A stretch of 64,000 nucleotides of DNA, taken from contig MCFH01000002.1 in NCBI GenBank assembly GCA_002104945.1, forward strand, positions 186,001 to 250,000. The letters run 5' to 3'. The stretch is from Piromyces finnis. Its lineage: Eukaryota; Neocallimastigomycota; Neocallimastigomycetes; Neocallimastigales; Neocallimastigaceae. Position numbers and translations under genes: made by a program. The notes beneath the pieces were generated by a model. That model saw only the letters and a list, made by a program, of their open reading frames with translations. It did no database searches and was not told the DNA's origin. This document shows positions 13,730 to 26,090 of the stretch, in pieces (within the stretch, counting starts at the first letter, position 1; the number at the start of each line of letters is the position of its first letter).

Positions 13730-16700
13730 ATGGGTAAAAATACATCATTTGTTTTAAATCAGAATTCAAATAATTTATGGTTATCAGTTAATTCAAATAA
13801 TTCAGATTGGATTAGAAATGAAGGTAAATTACTTATATATTTAAAGATGTATTAAACATTGAACATTAGAAAATTTAAGATTTTATTTCTTTCTTTTTTA
13901 TTTCCTTTCTTTTCTTTTTTTTAATATTCAACAAAATATTTAATTTTAAATATAATGATAATTTAATTTAAAAAGATTCATTTAAATTAATTGATTTAAT
14001 ATTTATATAACATTTTGAATATTGTAGATAAAAATATAAATAATCAAAATTTTAATAAATCTAATAATTCAAATACAAGTAATAATTTAAATAATAACAA
14101 CAATAATAATATAAACTCAATACCGTTAAATCGTACAGTATCAAAGCATATTATTAATTTTAAAATAACAAATCAACATTTTTATTAATTTACTAATTCA
14201 GATATTAAATTTTGTGAAAATATTTTAAATTTAGATTCTCAAATAAATATTAGTAACTTTCAACAATTAAAACAATCAAAGAATAAAACAAATAATATGA
14301 ATCCGAGTCTTTTAGAAAATTTTTACAATATCAATAATAAAATAAATATAATGGATATGTCTAATAATAATCCTAATCCTAATCCGAGTGATAATCCAAA
14401 ACTATTTAGTAATAAAGAAGATAATAATAATTATTATCTTAATACATTAAATAGTAATGTTAGTCTCTCCGATTTTCTAAATGGGAATGACTCCGCATTT
14501 TTAAACAAAAAAGAAGTATTTGAAGATACAATAGATGTCCAAAAACAATTATCTTCTAACAAAGATTATTGTTTAACCAATATGAACAATAACTTTAATA
14601 ATACTAGTATTGGTAATTATTTATTATAACACAAATATACTATCTTAGTTATAATTATTGATTAATAATATTTTAAATAATTTTTTTATTTTATAGAAGA
14701 AGATATTAATTCAATAAATAATGATTTTTTTGCAATTAATAATAATGAATCAGCATATAATCAAAAAAATAACAGTGAGATTTTAAATAGAGAATCAAAC
14801 CCTTCACGTATTATATTAATAAGTGAAATACCAGAATATTTTAATTTTAATCAAATCATAAATGAAAATTTAAGTGTAAGACAAAATTTTTGTTGGTTTT
14901 TATTATAGTTTATATATAAGTATATTAATATATAATAAAATAACAAAACTAAAACTAACTTAAATAAATATGTATTTATAGAAATATGGTGAAATTAGAC
15001 AAGTATTTTTTACTAAAAAGAAGGGAATTCTTATTATTTATTGGGATATAAAATCTGCAATTGATGCATATAATGGCATACATAGAGAATTATCTTATGG
15101 AAATATTTTTTCTACATATTTTATTGATCCTTCTGATCTTCAAAATTATGTTCCAATTGAAAGTATAGAGAATATAATGGATAATCAGGGACTACTATAT
15201 ATTGTTCTTAATCAATCTTTGTACAAAAATAACATGAAAGTCAGTATAAAATAGTATAATTTGTTATTAATAAATTTATATTAACATACAATTTTGAATT
15301 AACCAATATAATTTTTTATAAAGCTTTTACTTTCGACTTATGGGAAAATAAGAAAGTTTTATCAAAGTAAGAAAAATGTTTTTGTTGAATATGATGATGT
15401 CAGATCAACTGAGAAAGCACTTAATAGTCTTCAAGAGTTTATTTTAAAGGTAATTAAAGCAATAAGGAAAAAACCTCCTTTTTTTTTTTTTTGCTATTAT
15501 TTATTTTATTTTTATAATAATTTATTGTTCATATTATTAAAAAGTATTAATGTTGTTATTTTCTATGATTAGGGAAAACTTCTTTATGTCGGATATTCAA
15601 AACCGGGAAATTGGTTATTAAATAATATCAAAGATAATAATGAATTTATTCGATATACTAGCAACAATAATAATAATGATGACTTTATTAAGCAGAATAC
15701 TAATTATGTGAATAAGGAGCAAACTAATACTACCAATTATTTAAATAATTTCAATGATTTAACTTTTATGAATAATAATTGGTATTCACCATATAAAACC
15801 GACTTATTTATCAATAATGCAAACTCAAATGATAATAAATTTAATAAAGAAAATGGTGTATTAGTTACTAATGATGGTATATATTAAAAGTATATTTAAT
15901 TAATGCATGAATATATTTTAAAAATCTAATATATTATTATATTTATAAATATATAAAGTGATGTCAATAATGACAAGTAATTCAAAGATAGATTTTCCAA
16001 GCCCACAATATTTTAATAAATCCATTAGAAATAATAATGTTTTGCTTTCACCAAGTTCAGAGAAACCTAATGTTGATAGTACTAATTATCAATGTAATTC
16101 AGAAATATTAAAAGACGATATAGACAATATTAGCGAACAATTAAAAAATTTATCAAATATAACTACAACTACAAAGGCAGATATTTCATCAAACAATAAT
16201 AATAATAATACTGATTTTGGAATTATTGGTGATCAACGTCATAATCAAAATATATATAATGACAATATGTTTATGTTCAATCAAATGAAACCTATCTTAA
16301 ATAATTACCCCATAGTGAATAAAATATTATCTCAGCCAATGAATACAAATAGGATCGGTAGTGGCACTTTTACTAGGAATATTTCAAACTTTAATATGAA
16401 TACAAATCCAATAATAAATAATGTTAATGTTAATAGTGTTAGTAGTGTTAATATAAATAATATGAATAACATGAATAATTTAAATCATATGAATAATATT
16501 AATAATATGAACAATATAAATACTGTAAATAGTATAAATATTGGAAATATTAATAATATTAATAATATGGGGAATATGAATAATTATTCTATTAATATGC
16601 AACAAAATCAAGATTTAATGATGCCTTATAATAATACAAATATTTCTTCAAATACAGCCATAAACTCAAAATCATCTTTCTTATTTAATTCTGATTCTCA

Positions 16701-18352
16701 TACTCCAACTAACAACTCTTCTAATAATATTTTACGTATTAATAATGCTACTCCTTCTAATTCAAACATAGCAACAACATCATCGCTTGAAACACAATTA
16801 TCAGATATTGGCAATATTTTATCATCGAATAATCTCAATTCATCAAAGATAATTCCTGTTACATCTAATAATTACATAAATTTGCCAAACACATCATTAA
16901 ACAATTATAATAGTGCAATTACAATGACTACAAATAAAAGTGGAAGTGTAAATAATGTTACATCACATCCATTAAAGTTGATAAAATCAAACTCTCCTAT
17001 GTTACAAAACAAGAATAATCTATCATGTAATACACCAGTTCTATCTACAATACAAACGTTAAATGATAAATCAAATAATAATAATTTAAATGGAATAAAA
17101 ATTAAAAATAAGAGCAGCCTTGGAGGAATTCCAATAAATAAAAATAATAATCCTAATGATAGTAATGATGATAAAAATAATATTGATGTTAATAATGATA
17201 AAAACATCAATAACAACAACATTAACAAAAATAGTAATAACAATAACAGTAATATTAATGTTAATAAGAGTAAAAGCAATAATAATTCATTGCAGATGAC
17301 TTCGAATGAATATTCTGATACATATCATAGAAGAATTACAATGGAAGAAAGACGCATGTGCCAATCAACAGAAGATAGTAATAGAAAAAATAATAAAAAT
17401 GGAAATAATAATATGAATTTAAATGAACGTCAGATGAATCAAAATTCTAATTCGAAGCGTCATGTAATTCCGAGAGGTAATGAATTAATTTTATCGAAAG
17501 TTATTTCAGGTTTGGATGAACGAACTACATTTATGATCAGAAATATTCCTAACAAATATAGTAAGTATATTTAAAAACTATATTATCTATAAATAAATTA
17601 ATAATATAAATTATTAATTTTATAAAATTCTTTTATTAGCCCAACAAATGTTAATCGACACTATTAATGATACCCATTTTGGACAATTTGATTTCTTATA
17701 TTTAAGAATGGATTTCAAGAATCGTTGCAATGTTGGATATGCTTTTATTAATTTTGTAGATATAAAGTTAGTATAAATAATATATATTATACTTTATTCC
17801 TATTTTATTTTTATTTTTTATTATATATTATTTTATATATTATTTTAATTGTAACTAATTAATATTATTATTTTATTAAGAGCTGTTATATCATTTGCAG
17901 AGAAAGTTGTTGGTAAAAAATGGACTCGTTTTAATTCTGATAAAATTTGTACTCTTTCATATGCTAATATTCAAGGAAGAGATTCTTTAATTGAAAAATT
18001 CAAAAATTCAAGTGTAATGCTAGAAGATCCATCTTATCGACCAAAGATATTTTATACATCAGGAGAATTAAAAGGACAGGAAGAACCTGTAAGTTTTTAT
18101 TAATTGTTATTAGTTTATTAGAATGTTTTATTAAATAATGAAAAAAAAAAAAAAATAATAAATATTAATAATTTTAATATTCTTAAAATTCTTCTGTTAT
18201 ATTATTCATCTTAGTTCCCACCACCTACAATTCCTCTTCAATTTAAGCCATATTCATCTGTATTATTAAATAGTAATTTACAGAAATCAACAGTATATAA
18301 TAACAAGATACAAAACCATAATGACAAAACGAATGATAATAACACGAAGTAA
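13730..18352 (+). CDS. Mei2-like RNA-binding protein (three RRMs)
   Basis: Mei2-type proteins bind RNA and in fission yeast drive meiotic entry; the role here is unknown. Eleven exons: 13730-13823, 14028-14132, 14202-14612, 14697-14875, 14982-15239, 15324-15449, 15573-15876, 15959-17560, 17640-17766, 17881-18088, 18215-18352; 3552 nt, 1183 residues. RRM1 (~240-320: SRIILISEIPEYF, KYGEIRQVFFTKK) and RRM2 (~330-400: LYIVLNQS, YGKIRKFYQ, GKLLYVGYSKP) lie near the N-terminus. The diagnostic Mei2 C-terminal RRM (~1015-1130) reads TTFMIRNIPNKYTQQMLIDT, then FDFLYLRMDFKNRCNVGYAF. Between them is a ~600-residue Asn/Ser-rich stretch with Met-Asn-Asn repeats. Intron phases agree throughout. Note that exon 8 opens with TG completing a Val codon; it is not a separate start. 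Confidence 0.93.
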
Positions 18353-18882
18353 TCAAATGGACATAGAAAATAAATTATTAGAATTAGCATCGAATAATAA
18401 CATTTTAAATTTTATTTTATTTTATTTTTAGAAGAGTTTTATTTAGTAAAAATTATTATTTAAATTACTTTTTATTTTCTATAGCTTTTTATTGGGAATA
18501 TTATAAATATATATATTTTAGTTATTTTGATAAATATTTACTATTAATACAAACACACCTCATAAATCTATATATAATATACTTTAATAATAATAATATA
18601 CAAATATAATAGTTCTTTTTTTTTTTTTTTTTTCTATTTTAAAGAAATTTTAGAAAGTTATAAAATTAATAATTATTTTTTATTTTAGAATAAAATTTTA
18701 AATATATCGAATATCAAAATACTTAAAATTTTCTATTTAATAGAAATCATTATTCAGTATTATTATGAAACTTTTTTTTTTTAGTTATTTTATTAAAAAA
18801 AAATAAGCTAATAAAAAAAGAGAAAATATATATATAAAATTTATATATTTTTTAAAAAAATTTTTACATTAAATTTAATATT
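18353..18882. other. 3' intergenic region between Mei2-like gene and MRP RNA
   Basis: About 530 nt of A/T-rich DNA between the ends of two convergent transcription units. No frame is supported. T-rich runs near 18617-18633 and A-rich runs near 18800 could serve as 3' end signals. Confidence 0.5.
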
Positions 18883-18887
18883 AAAAA
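18883..18887 (-). terminator. Pol III oligo-T terminator of MRP RNA
   Basis: On the minus strand a run of five T directly follows the 3' strand of the closing P1 helix (ATGTTTCACTAATTTTT). This is the normal stop signal for RNA polymerase III, with further T runs just beyond. Its position relative to P1 is what sets the RNA 3' end. Confidence 0.65.
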
Positions 18888-19288
18888 TTAGTGAAACATC
18901 TCAAGAGTAAGCCTCGTTGTGTTATATCAATTTTATTAGAGAACAGAGACAAACATAAAAGTAAGTCTCACAATTTCTTTAATAAAATAACTTTGATTTG
19001 ATACAATCGCATAACTTTGCTATGATGATCAATATTAAATATTCATCTATCCATATAGCTATAATTAAAGTTTAAAACTTCAATTCTTCGCAGGATTATT
19101 GAACTCTAATATGACCCTAAACTAAAGGCGACACTTTCTGCCCTAGTATCCGAGGACTTTCCCCAAAGCATTTATTGCCTTTATTCAACCACTAAAAGGC
19201 GAATACGCAATATTTAAAAAAGTCTAACTATAAATAGTTAACTTTTAGTATGTGATGCTTCGTTCGCGATTCTTTGAGGTGTTTAAAG
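18885..19288 (-). ncRNA. NME1: RNase MRP RNA
   Basis: RNA component of RNase MRP, the ribonucleoprotein that cleaves pre-rRNA in the nucleolus; about 400 nt. On the minus strand, conserved region I reads GGGGAAAGTCCTCGG (19164-19150), followed by GGGCAGAAAGTGTCG (19143-19129). Both closely follow the order and wording of vertebrate MRP RNA as I remember it, and AGAAAGTG also fits the MRP-specific loop. The 5' end CAAAGAATCG resembles the yeast MRP 5' region. Near the 3' end, ACACAACGAGGCTTACTC (18922-18905) fits the CR-V strand that pairs to form P4. The ends close a P1 helix: AAACACCTCAA (19284-19274) with TTGAGATGTTT (18904-18894), one C/A mismatch. A TATA box upstream and oligo-T downstream suit RNA polymerase III. 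RNase P RNA was the alternative; the CR-I context fits MRP better. Confidence 0.88.
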
Positions 19289-19317
19289 AAAAATTAAAAA
19301 AGATTTATTAAAATCTC

Positions 19318-19327
19318 TATTTTTATA
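19318..19327 (-). promoter_or_regulatory. TATA-like box of the MRP RNA gene
   Basis: TATAAAAATA on the minus strand, roughly 30-35 nt upstream of the inferred RNA 5' end. This is the spacing expected of an upstream Pol III TATA element; no experimental start site is known, so the call rests on position and sequence only. Confidence 0.5.
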
Positions 19328-19832
19328 TTAGAATAATCAAATATGATTGGTCGAAAAAAACCAATTATATATAAATACAATTATTAAATATATAATATAC
19401 AATACTTTTCATATACATATTTATATACATACATCTAAAAGTAATACAATACGTTATTAAATTCCATAAATTTTTATTCAATGTATTATGTATAAAAGTT
19501 TAAAAAAAGAGATAATTAAAAATAATTATATTAATATAATTATATTATTAATAAATTAATTAAAGAAATTAATAAAAAGGAAAAATTCAAGAATGAAATG
19601 AAAAAGTAAATAAACAATTTTAAAAGTTGAAATACAATTAAATTTATTTTGTACTAATAATTAATACTTTTATTTTATATAAATGGGTTTTCTCTTGTTA
19701 ACAAATATTTATTTTTTTTAATATACATTTTATACGTATAATATAATTTCAAGAATATAATAATTTTCTCATTAATATAAACTTAAAAGGAAATTTTTTT
19801 TATTTATACATTTAAACGTATTAATTCATAAC
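19328..19832. other. Divergent promoter region, MRP RNA / Laa2-like gene
   Basis: A/T-rich gap of about 500 nt between the MRP RNA promoter (minus) and the ATG at 19833 (plus). It contains no supported frame. The last 100 nt are T-rich then TTAATTCATAACATGG at the start codon. Confidence 0.5.
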
Positions 19833-22800
19833 ATGGATACAGACTTTTTTAATAATAATTCTAGCTCTGAGAAATCAAAATCCATTCCAATAACAAATTT
19901 ATTGTTGGATTTAGATTTCTCAAGTACTAATGTACCAAGTAGCCTTAATAATAATTCACAAAACAATTTACAAAATGCAAACAATAATAAATTAAGTTAT
20001 TCTATGAACGATTCTTTTTCTGCCAATGAAAATAATAATATAACTGATAACAATAGTAGTAATAAAAGTTCATTAAATTTTGGAATATTTGAAGATGTGT
20101 CATTTAATAGTACAAATATAAATAAAAAAGAATTTTCAAATAATGATTTATTTAATTTTAATGAAGTTACTGAACCCGAAAATAAAAATAATATATCAAG
20201 TAATGATAATTTGCTTTTTAATGGAAGCAATAATGGTAGTAGTCAAAATAATACTAATCTTAACGAAGTAATGAATTTTAATAATTCTTCAAATAATAAT
20301 GAGATTAATTTTACTAATAATAAAAATAATATGACACAAGATTTATTCGGCGATTTCTCAGAATTTAATAAAAATAATACTCAAGGAATTGAGTTTAATA
20401 TGAATAATAATAATCAAACAAATGAATTAAATTCATTTGATAGTTCATTTAATAAAATCAATGATTTCGGTAATTTTGCAGAATTTAATTCAAGTAATAA
20501 TTATAATGATGATTTTGGTAATTTCGCAAATTTTAGTAATAATCCATCTGATATTAATAGTATTAAAAAGGAAAATGCAAATGAAGAAACGGAAAATATT
20601 ATTAATAAGGATTTTAGTAATTTTGGTTCATTTAATGCTTTTAATTCATCAATTGAAAAAAATATTAGTCATGATAATAAGGACCAAACCGAAATAAAAG
20701 AAAATCAGGTAGATTCATCGAAAAAACAAAATAATTTTGATGATTTTGGAAATTTTGATTATAATAAAAATTCGACAACTGGGTTTGGAGATTTTAGTAA
20801 TTTTAGTAATACTAATAATGAATTTGGAGATTTTAATGCATTTAATTCATCACAAACCAAAAATAGTATTCAAAATCAAAATATATTTAATGATCTGAGT
20901 GATTTTTCATATTCAGGTAAATATAAAGAAAAAGAAGTAATGAATTCGTTAGATAATTTAGATTTTAAAATAGAAAATAATATCTGTTTAAACAACGAAA
21001 ATAAAAATAATGAAAATAACATTGAAAATAAAGAACAAAATGATAACAATATCAATGGATTTGATATATTTGATAATAATATAGTTAGTAGTATTGAAAA
21101 TAAGGAATCTCATGATTTTGCCATTTTTGATACTGCTCCATTAGGAAATTTTTCAGAGGAAAAGAAAGATGGCAATTTTGTAGAATTTAAAGAATTACCA
21201 TTAAATAATATTCAAGAGAAGTCAAATAATGAATTTAATGAATTTATAAATTTCACAAGTATTCCTCCAACTGAAGATAATAGGAAAAATAATGAAAATG
21301 ATAGTATCACCAATATTCTCAACAGTAAAGATAAAGAAAATCAAGATTTTGGAAATTTTGGAAATTTCGCAGATTTCACCAATATATTATCAACTGAAGA
21401 AAAAAAAACTGATAATAATTTTATGGGTTTTGGTAGTGTTACAGATGAGAAAAATAATAATAATATAGATTTTGGTAATTTCAATGAAATTCCAATGGAC
21501 AACGAAAAGAAAGAAATTGATGATAATGATTTCGGCAATTTTGATGAAATCCCAATGAATAATGAAAAGAAAGAAATTGATGATAATGATTTTGGTAATT
21601 TCAATGAAATTCCAATGAATGATGAAAAGAAAGAAATTGATAATGATTTTGGTAATTTTGATGAAATTCCAATGAACAATGAAAAGAAAGAAATTAATGA
21701 TAATGATTTCGGCAATTTTGATGAAATCCCAATGAACAATGAAAAGAAAGAAATTGATAATAATTTCGGCAATTTTGATGAAATCCCAATGAACAATGAA
21801 AAGAAAGAAATTGATGATAATAATTTCGGCAATTTTGATGAAATTCCAATGAATAATGAAAAGAAAGAAATTGACGATGATTTTGGTAATTTCAATGAAA
21901 TTCCAATGAATGATGAAAAGAAAGAAATTGATAATGATTTTGGTAATTTTGATGAAATTCCAATGAATAATGAAAAGAAAGAAATTGATGATAATGATTT
22001 CGGCAATTTTGATGAAATTCCAATGAATGATGAAAAGAAAGAAACTGATGATAATGATTTCGGCAATTTTGATGAAATTCCAATGAATGATGAAAAGAAA
22101 GAAATTGATGATGATTTTGGTAATTTCAATGAAATTTCAATGAACAATGAAAAGAAAGAAATTGATGATGATTTTGGTAATTTCAATGAAATTCCAGTGA
22201 ATGATGAAAAGAAAGAAATTGATGATGATTTTGGTAATTTCAATGAAATTCCAATGAATGATGAAAAGAAAGAAATTGATAATGATTTTGGTAATTTTGA
22301 TGAAATTCCAATGAATAATGAAAAGAAAGAAATTGATGATAATGATTTCGGCAATTTTGATGAAATTCCAATGAATGATGAAAAGAAAGAAATTGATAAT
22401 GATTTCGGCAATTTTGATGAAATTCCAATGAATGATGAAAAGAAAGAAATTAATGATGATTTTGGTAATTTCAATGAAATTTCAATGAACAATGAAAAGA
22501 AAGAAATTGATGATGATTTTGGTAATTTCAATGAAATTCCAATGAATGATGAAAAGAAAGAAATTGATAATGATTTTGGTAATTTTGATGAAATTCCAGT
22601 GAATGATGAAAAGAAAGAAATTGATGATGATTTTGGTAATTTTGATGAAATTCCAGTGAATGATGAAAAGAAAGAAATTGATGATGATTTTGGTAATTTC
22701 AATGAAATTCCAATGAACAATGAAAAGAAAGAAATTGATAATGATTTTGGTAATTTTGATGAAATTCCAATGAATGATGAAAAGAAAGAAATTGATGATG

Positions 22801-24675
22801 ATTTTGGTAATTTTGATGAAATTCCAATGAATGATGAAAAGAAAGAAATTGATGATGATTTTGGTAATTTCAATGAAATTCCAATGAACAATGAAAAGAA
22901 AGAAATTGATGATGATTTTGGTAATTTCAATGAAATTCCAATGAATGATGAAAAGAAAGAAATTGATGATGATTTTGGTAATTTTGATGAAATTCCAATG
23001 AATGAAGAGAAAGAAATGGAAAAGAGTAAAATTTCAATCGAAGATCAAAAACAATTTGAATCAATAGAAAATGATTTTGGTGACTTTGACAATACTACTA
23101 ATATTAATACCAATAAATCTTTTACAACCAATGATGATTTTAGCGATTTTGGTGATTTTGATAATCCTGCTGATACAAATAAAAATATCAATACTACAAC
23201 TGATGATGACTTTGGTGATTTTGGTGATTTTGGTGAAACTACAAATACCAATGGTGGTGATGATTTTGATGACTTTGGTGATTTTGATAATTCAAATAGT
23301 GGATTTGCGGAATTTGAAGAACCTGAAAATATTAATACAACACCAAAAATGTCTGTTGAATCTGCACCAACTCAAACAGTTACTGAAAATCTACAAGTTT
23401 TAACACCTGAATTACAAGAATTTATTAATTCATCAGTAATTGCTAATATTATTCAATCAACATTTGTAAGTATTAATAATAATGATATTGTTGATCAAAT
23501 ATATATATAACTTAATATTCTTGCAAATATATTTTGCCTTATTTTATTTTTAATTAAATGAATTTATTAATATTATCGATTTTAATAATTAATAACAGAA
23601 TGAAGATTCTTCAAATGTAGACACAATAAAAACATCATTAAACGCTATATACCCTAATAACGAATTTTCACTAGACTTTAATGATGTTGAGGATATTGAT
23701 ACAATTCTTAATAAAATTCCCCATCAAACAGAAAAAATATCTCAAGAAGATATTGAACAACCAATTAGTACATTAATTAATGAAAATTGGTATAGATTGT
23801 GGAATAAAGTAAAGGAAGAAAATAATAGTAAAGAAAATACATTTAATCAATTTAAATGGAAAAATTCACAAATTCGTAAACACTTCTTAATTAATATGGA
23901 TATACCAATTAATTTGGATGAGGTAAATATAATGAAATGACTGAATACCTTTATATTCTATGTATTATTATTATATAATATATATGTTATATTTATTAAT
24001 ATTTATATTTAAATTATAGTTTAAAAATGACAGTAGTAATAGCCGTTCAAATACAAAAATCAAGGCAACTTCACCTAATTCATCTAGATTAAAATTCTTA
24101 AGATTGAAGAGAAATAAAGGAGATAATAAAAAGGAAGCTGAAAAAGAACAAGATATTGATCTTGATGATATTAATGAAAAGTATGAAAAAGCTAAACTTT
24201 TAGCCAATATTGATCCAGGTAAAAAAAATATATATATATTTTTTAAAAAATAAATAATAATTATTATTATTTTACTTATTTTTACTTATTTATTAAATGA
24301 TTATCTTTGTATATCTTATAATTTTTTATTAAAGAATCATTAAAATCAAAATCAAAACAAGAACTTCAAGAATTAATTAAATCTGTAATAGAAGCTACCC
24401 AGAATTCAAATGAATATTTAAATTATGTTTTAGACCAAAAAGAACAACTGAAAATGGGTAAATATTTTAAATATTATTCGATATTTCAAAAATAAATAAT
24501 ATTTTATAATTAACTTTTTAATTGTTCAAAAAACTATGAAAGATGCGGAAATGCATGATAAAATGATTGCTTGTTTAGTTCAACATGCTAAGCAAAAACA
24601 AATGGCACCAAAAGGAGGTAAATAAAAATGAATTCTTTAAATAATAATGATAATAAAAAAGTCAAAAATCATTAC

Positions 24676-24720
<45 letters not shown>

Positions 24721-24839
24721 GTTTTTTAAACATGAAATTATTTACATATTTTAAATTTGAATTTATGATAATAATAGGATTAAAGTCTAATTCATTTATG
24801 TCTTCAAGTAAGAAAGGAAAGAAATTATCTAAGTTTTAA
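19833..24839 (+). CDS. Laa2/aftiphilin-like AP-1 accessory protein with amplified DFGNF repeats
   Basis: Probably a clathrin-AP-1 accessory factor. Exons: 19833-23465, 23599-23922, 24020-24218, 24335-24457, 24543-24617, 24778-24839; 4416 nt, 1471 residues. The first ~540 residues are Asn-rich with scattered DFGNF, DFGDF and FGDFS motifs. Residues ~545-1062 are 27 tandem copies of an 18-20 residue unit, consensus DFGNFDEIPMNDEKKEIDD. A further DFGDFGDF cluster follows. DFGxF peptides are known ligands of the gamma-ear domain of AP-1 and GGA. The C-terminal part (~1303-1319) contains IRKHFLINMDIPINLDE, which resembles the conserved IRR..SLGIP.NLDE box of fungal Laa2-type proteins, then a basic and a helical tail. 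The Laa2 assignment rests on these motifs and on memory, not on a search; aftiphilin is the animal analogue. Confidence 0.7.
21468..23021 (+). repeat. 27-copy in-frame 54-60 bp minisatellite (DFGNF units)
   Basis: Tandem units of 57 or 60 bp inside the Laa2-like coding region. Variation is confined to a few positions: NFN/NFD, NN/ND, IPM/IPV/ISM, and DD/DN/DDN at the junction. Several neighbouring groups of units repeat as higher-order blocks (for example copies 8-9, 14-15), which suggests recent duplication by unequal exchange or slippage. The frame is kept throughout. Confidence 0.95.
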
Positions 24840-25519
24840 ACAAATACTCTATTTACAAAAATAAAATTGAAAAGAAAAAGGAGAGAAATAGAATTTTAAA
24901 AAATTTATATATCAATAATTTTTTTTAATATCAATAGATAATTTCATTAAATATTAAAATATATATTTATATATTTATATTTAATAAAAAAAAAAAAAAA
25001 AAAAGAAAAAAAATTATAATATTAAAATAATAGTACTATTCTCTTACTTTATTATTTTTATTTTTTATTTAAAACAATAATATTATTATATAAATAATCA
25101 ATATATATATATATTTAAATCTTATCACATATAGTGTTATTTCTTTAATCTAGTATTACATAAAAAAAATAAAATAAAGATATAATATAAACAAAAATAG
25201 AATATTCCAATAACAACATCCACAAAAAAAAAAAAAAATAAAAATAAACTAAAAACAAAAAAAAAAATAAATAAATAAATAAATACTGTACAAGATAAAA
25301 AAAAAAATAAAGTTTTTAAATTTATAAAATTATGCCACGAAATATGAAATAGTTTTAAATTTATTATAAAAGATTCTATCCAGTAATATTAAAGTAAAAT
25401 GAAGAATTGTCCAATAGAATAATAATAAATTTCAATCGTAAAAATTTAATAATAAATAAAAAAATCATTTTAAATAGAAAGATTTGAACTTATATATTTG
25501 TGTTGTATGAGCCGAGAGA
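24840..25519. other. A/T-rich intergenic region
   Basis: Contains A runs (about 24985-25004, 25225-25240 and others) and no frame I can support. Holds the 3' end of the Laa2-like gene. Confidence 0.5.
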
Positions 25520-25624
25520 CAGTTGGCACATCCCCTAGATAAGGACGGAGATGGATATATTGTCCAAAATTTAACAACACATGTTGATATAAAGGCACAA
25601 ATGTACTCTGATAGAGATATTGGG
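25520..25624 (+). pseudogene. Orphan exon-like island with EF-hand-type loop
   Basis: A stretch of clearly higher GC than its surroundings with an open frame LAHPLDKDGDGYIVQNLT continuing as THVDIKAQMYSDRDIG. It is bordered by GAGACAG (possible acceptor) and GGG|GTATGT (strong donor). DKDGDGYIVQNL has the Asp1-Asp3-Asp5-Gly6-Ile8 pattern of an EF-hand calcium loop but Leu instead of Glu at position 12. The frame is closed by TGA 12 nt upstream, and I find no convincing partner exons; a short following exon at ~25685 (IKKLYLT, stop) is only possible. It could be a relic of a lost gene or an exon of an unrecognised one. Functional status is unknown. Confidence 0.35.
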
Positions 25625-26090
25625 GTATGTCTTTAAATGTTTTTTTTTTTGTTACTTTATTTTAATAATTCTATTTTTTTAATAGATAAAGAAATTATAC
25701 CTAACATAAAATTGAATTTAATAAATTTTTATTTTATTTTATTTTTTTATAATCTTTAAATTATATAATTAAATATTATTTTATTTTCTAAATTCTCTTA
25801 AATAGAAAGAGAAAAAAGAAGTAAAAATAAAATAATCAAAAAAAAAAAAAAAAAAAAGTTTCTGAAATAAAATAGATAATTTATTAAAAAAATAAAAACG
25901 TTTTATTAAAGGTGATAAAATTATAGATATAAAAAAAAATATTGATTTAAATTCTTCGTAATTTTAGAATCTAATAGATTTATTCAACCCTCTGTTGTTT
26001 AATATTAATAAATATTATAATTATTTATTCAATTTATATAAAACAATATAAAAATGTAATTTATATAAAAATAGACATAAATATATAACA
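25625..26090. other. A/T-rich intergenic region
   Basis: T- and A-runs with no supported gene. It contains the 3' flank of the Unc13-like gene on the minus strand. Confidence 0.5.

Noticed and set aside
18885-19288. RNase P RNA instead of RNase MRP RNA
   Set aside because: CR-I and the GGGCAGAAAGTG element that follows match MRP wording more closely than RNase P. A covariance search would settle it.
21341-22930. 529-codon open frame on the minus strand (Leu-Pro-Lys-Ser repeats)
   Set aside because: It is the reverse of the DFGNF minisatellite. The repeat unit is a near multiple of three without antisense stops, so the frame stays open by periodicity. There is no start context or splice logic.
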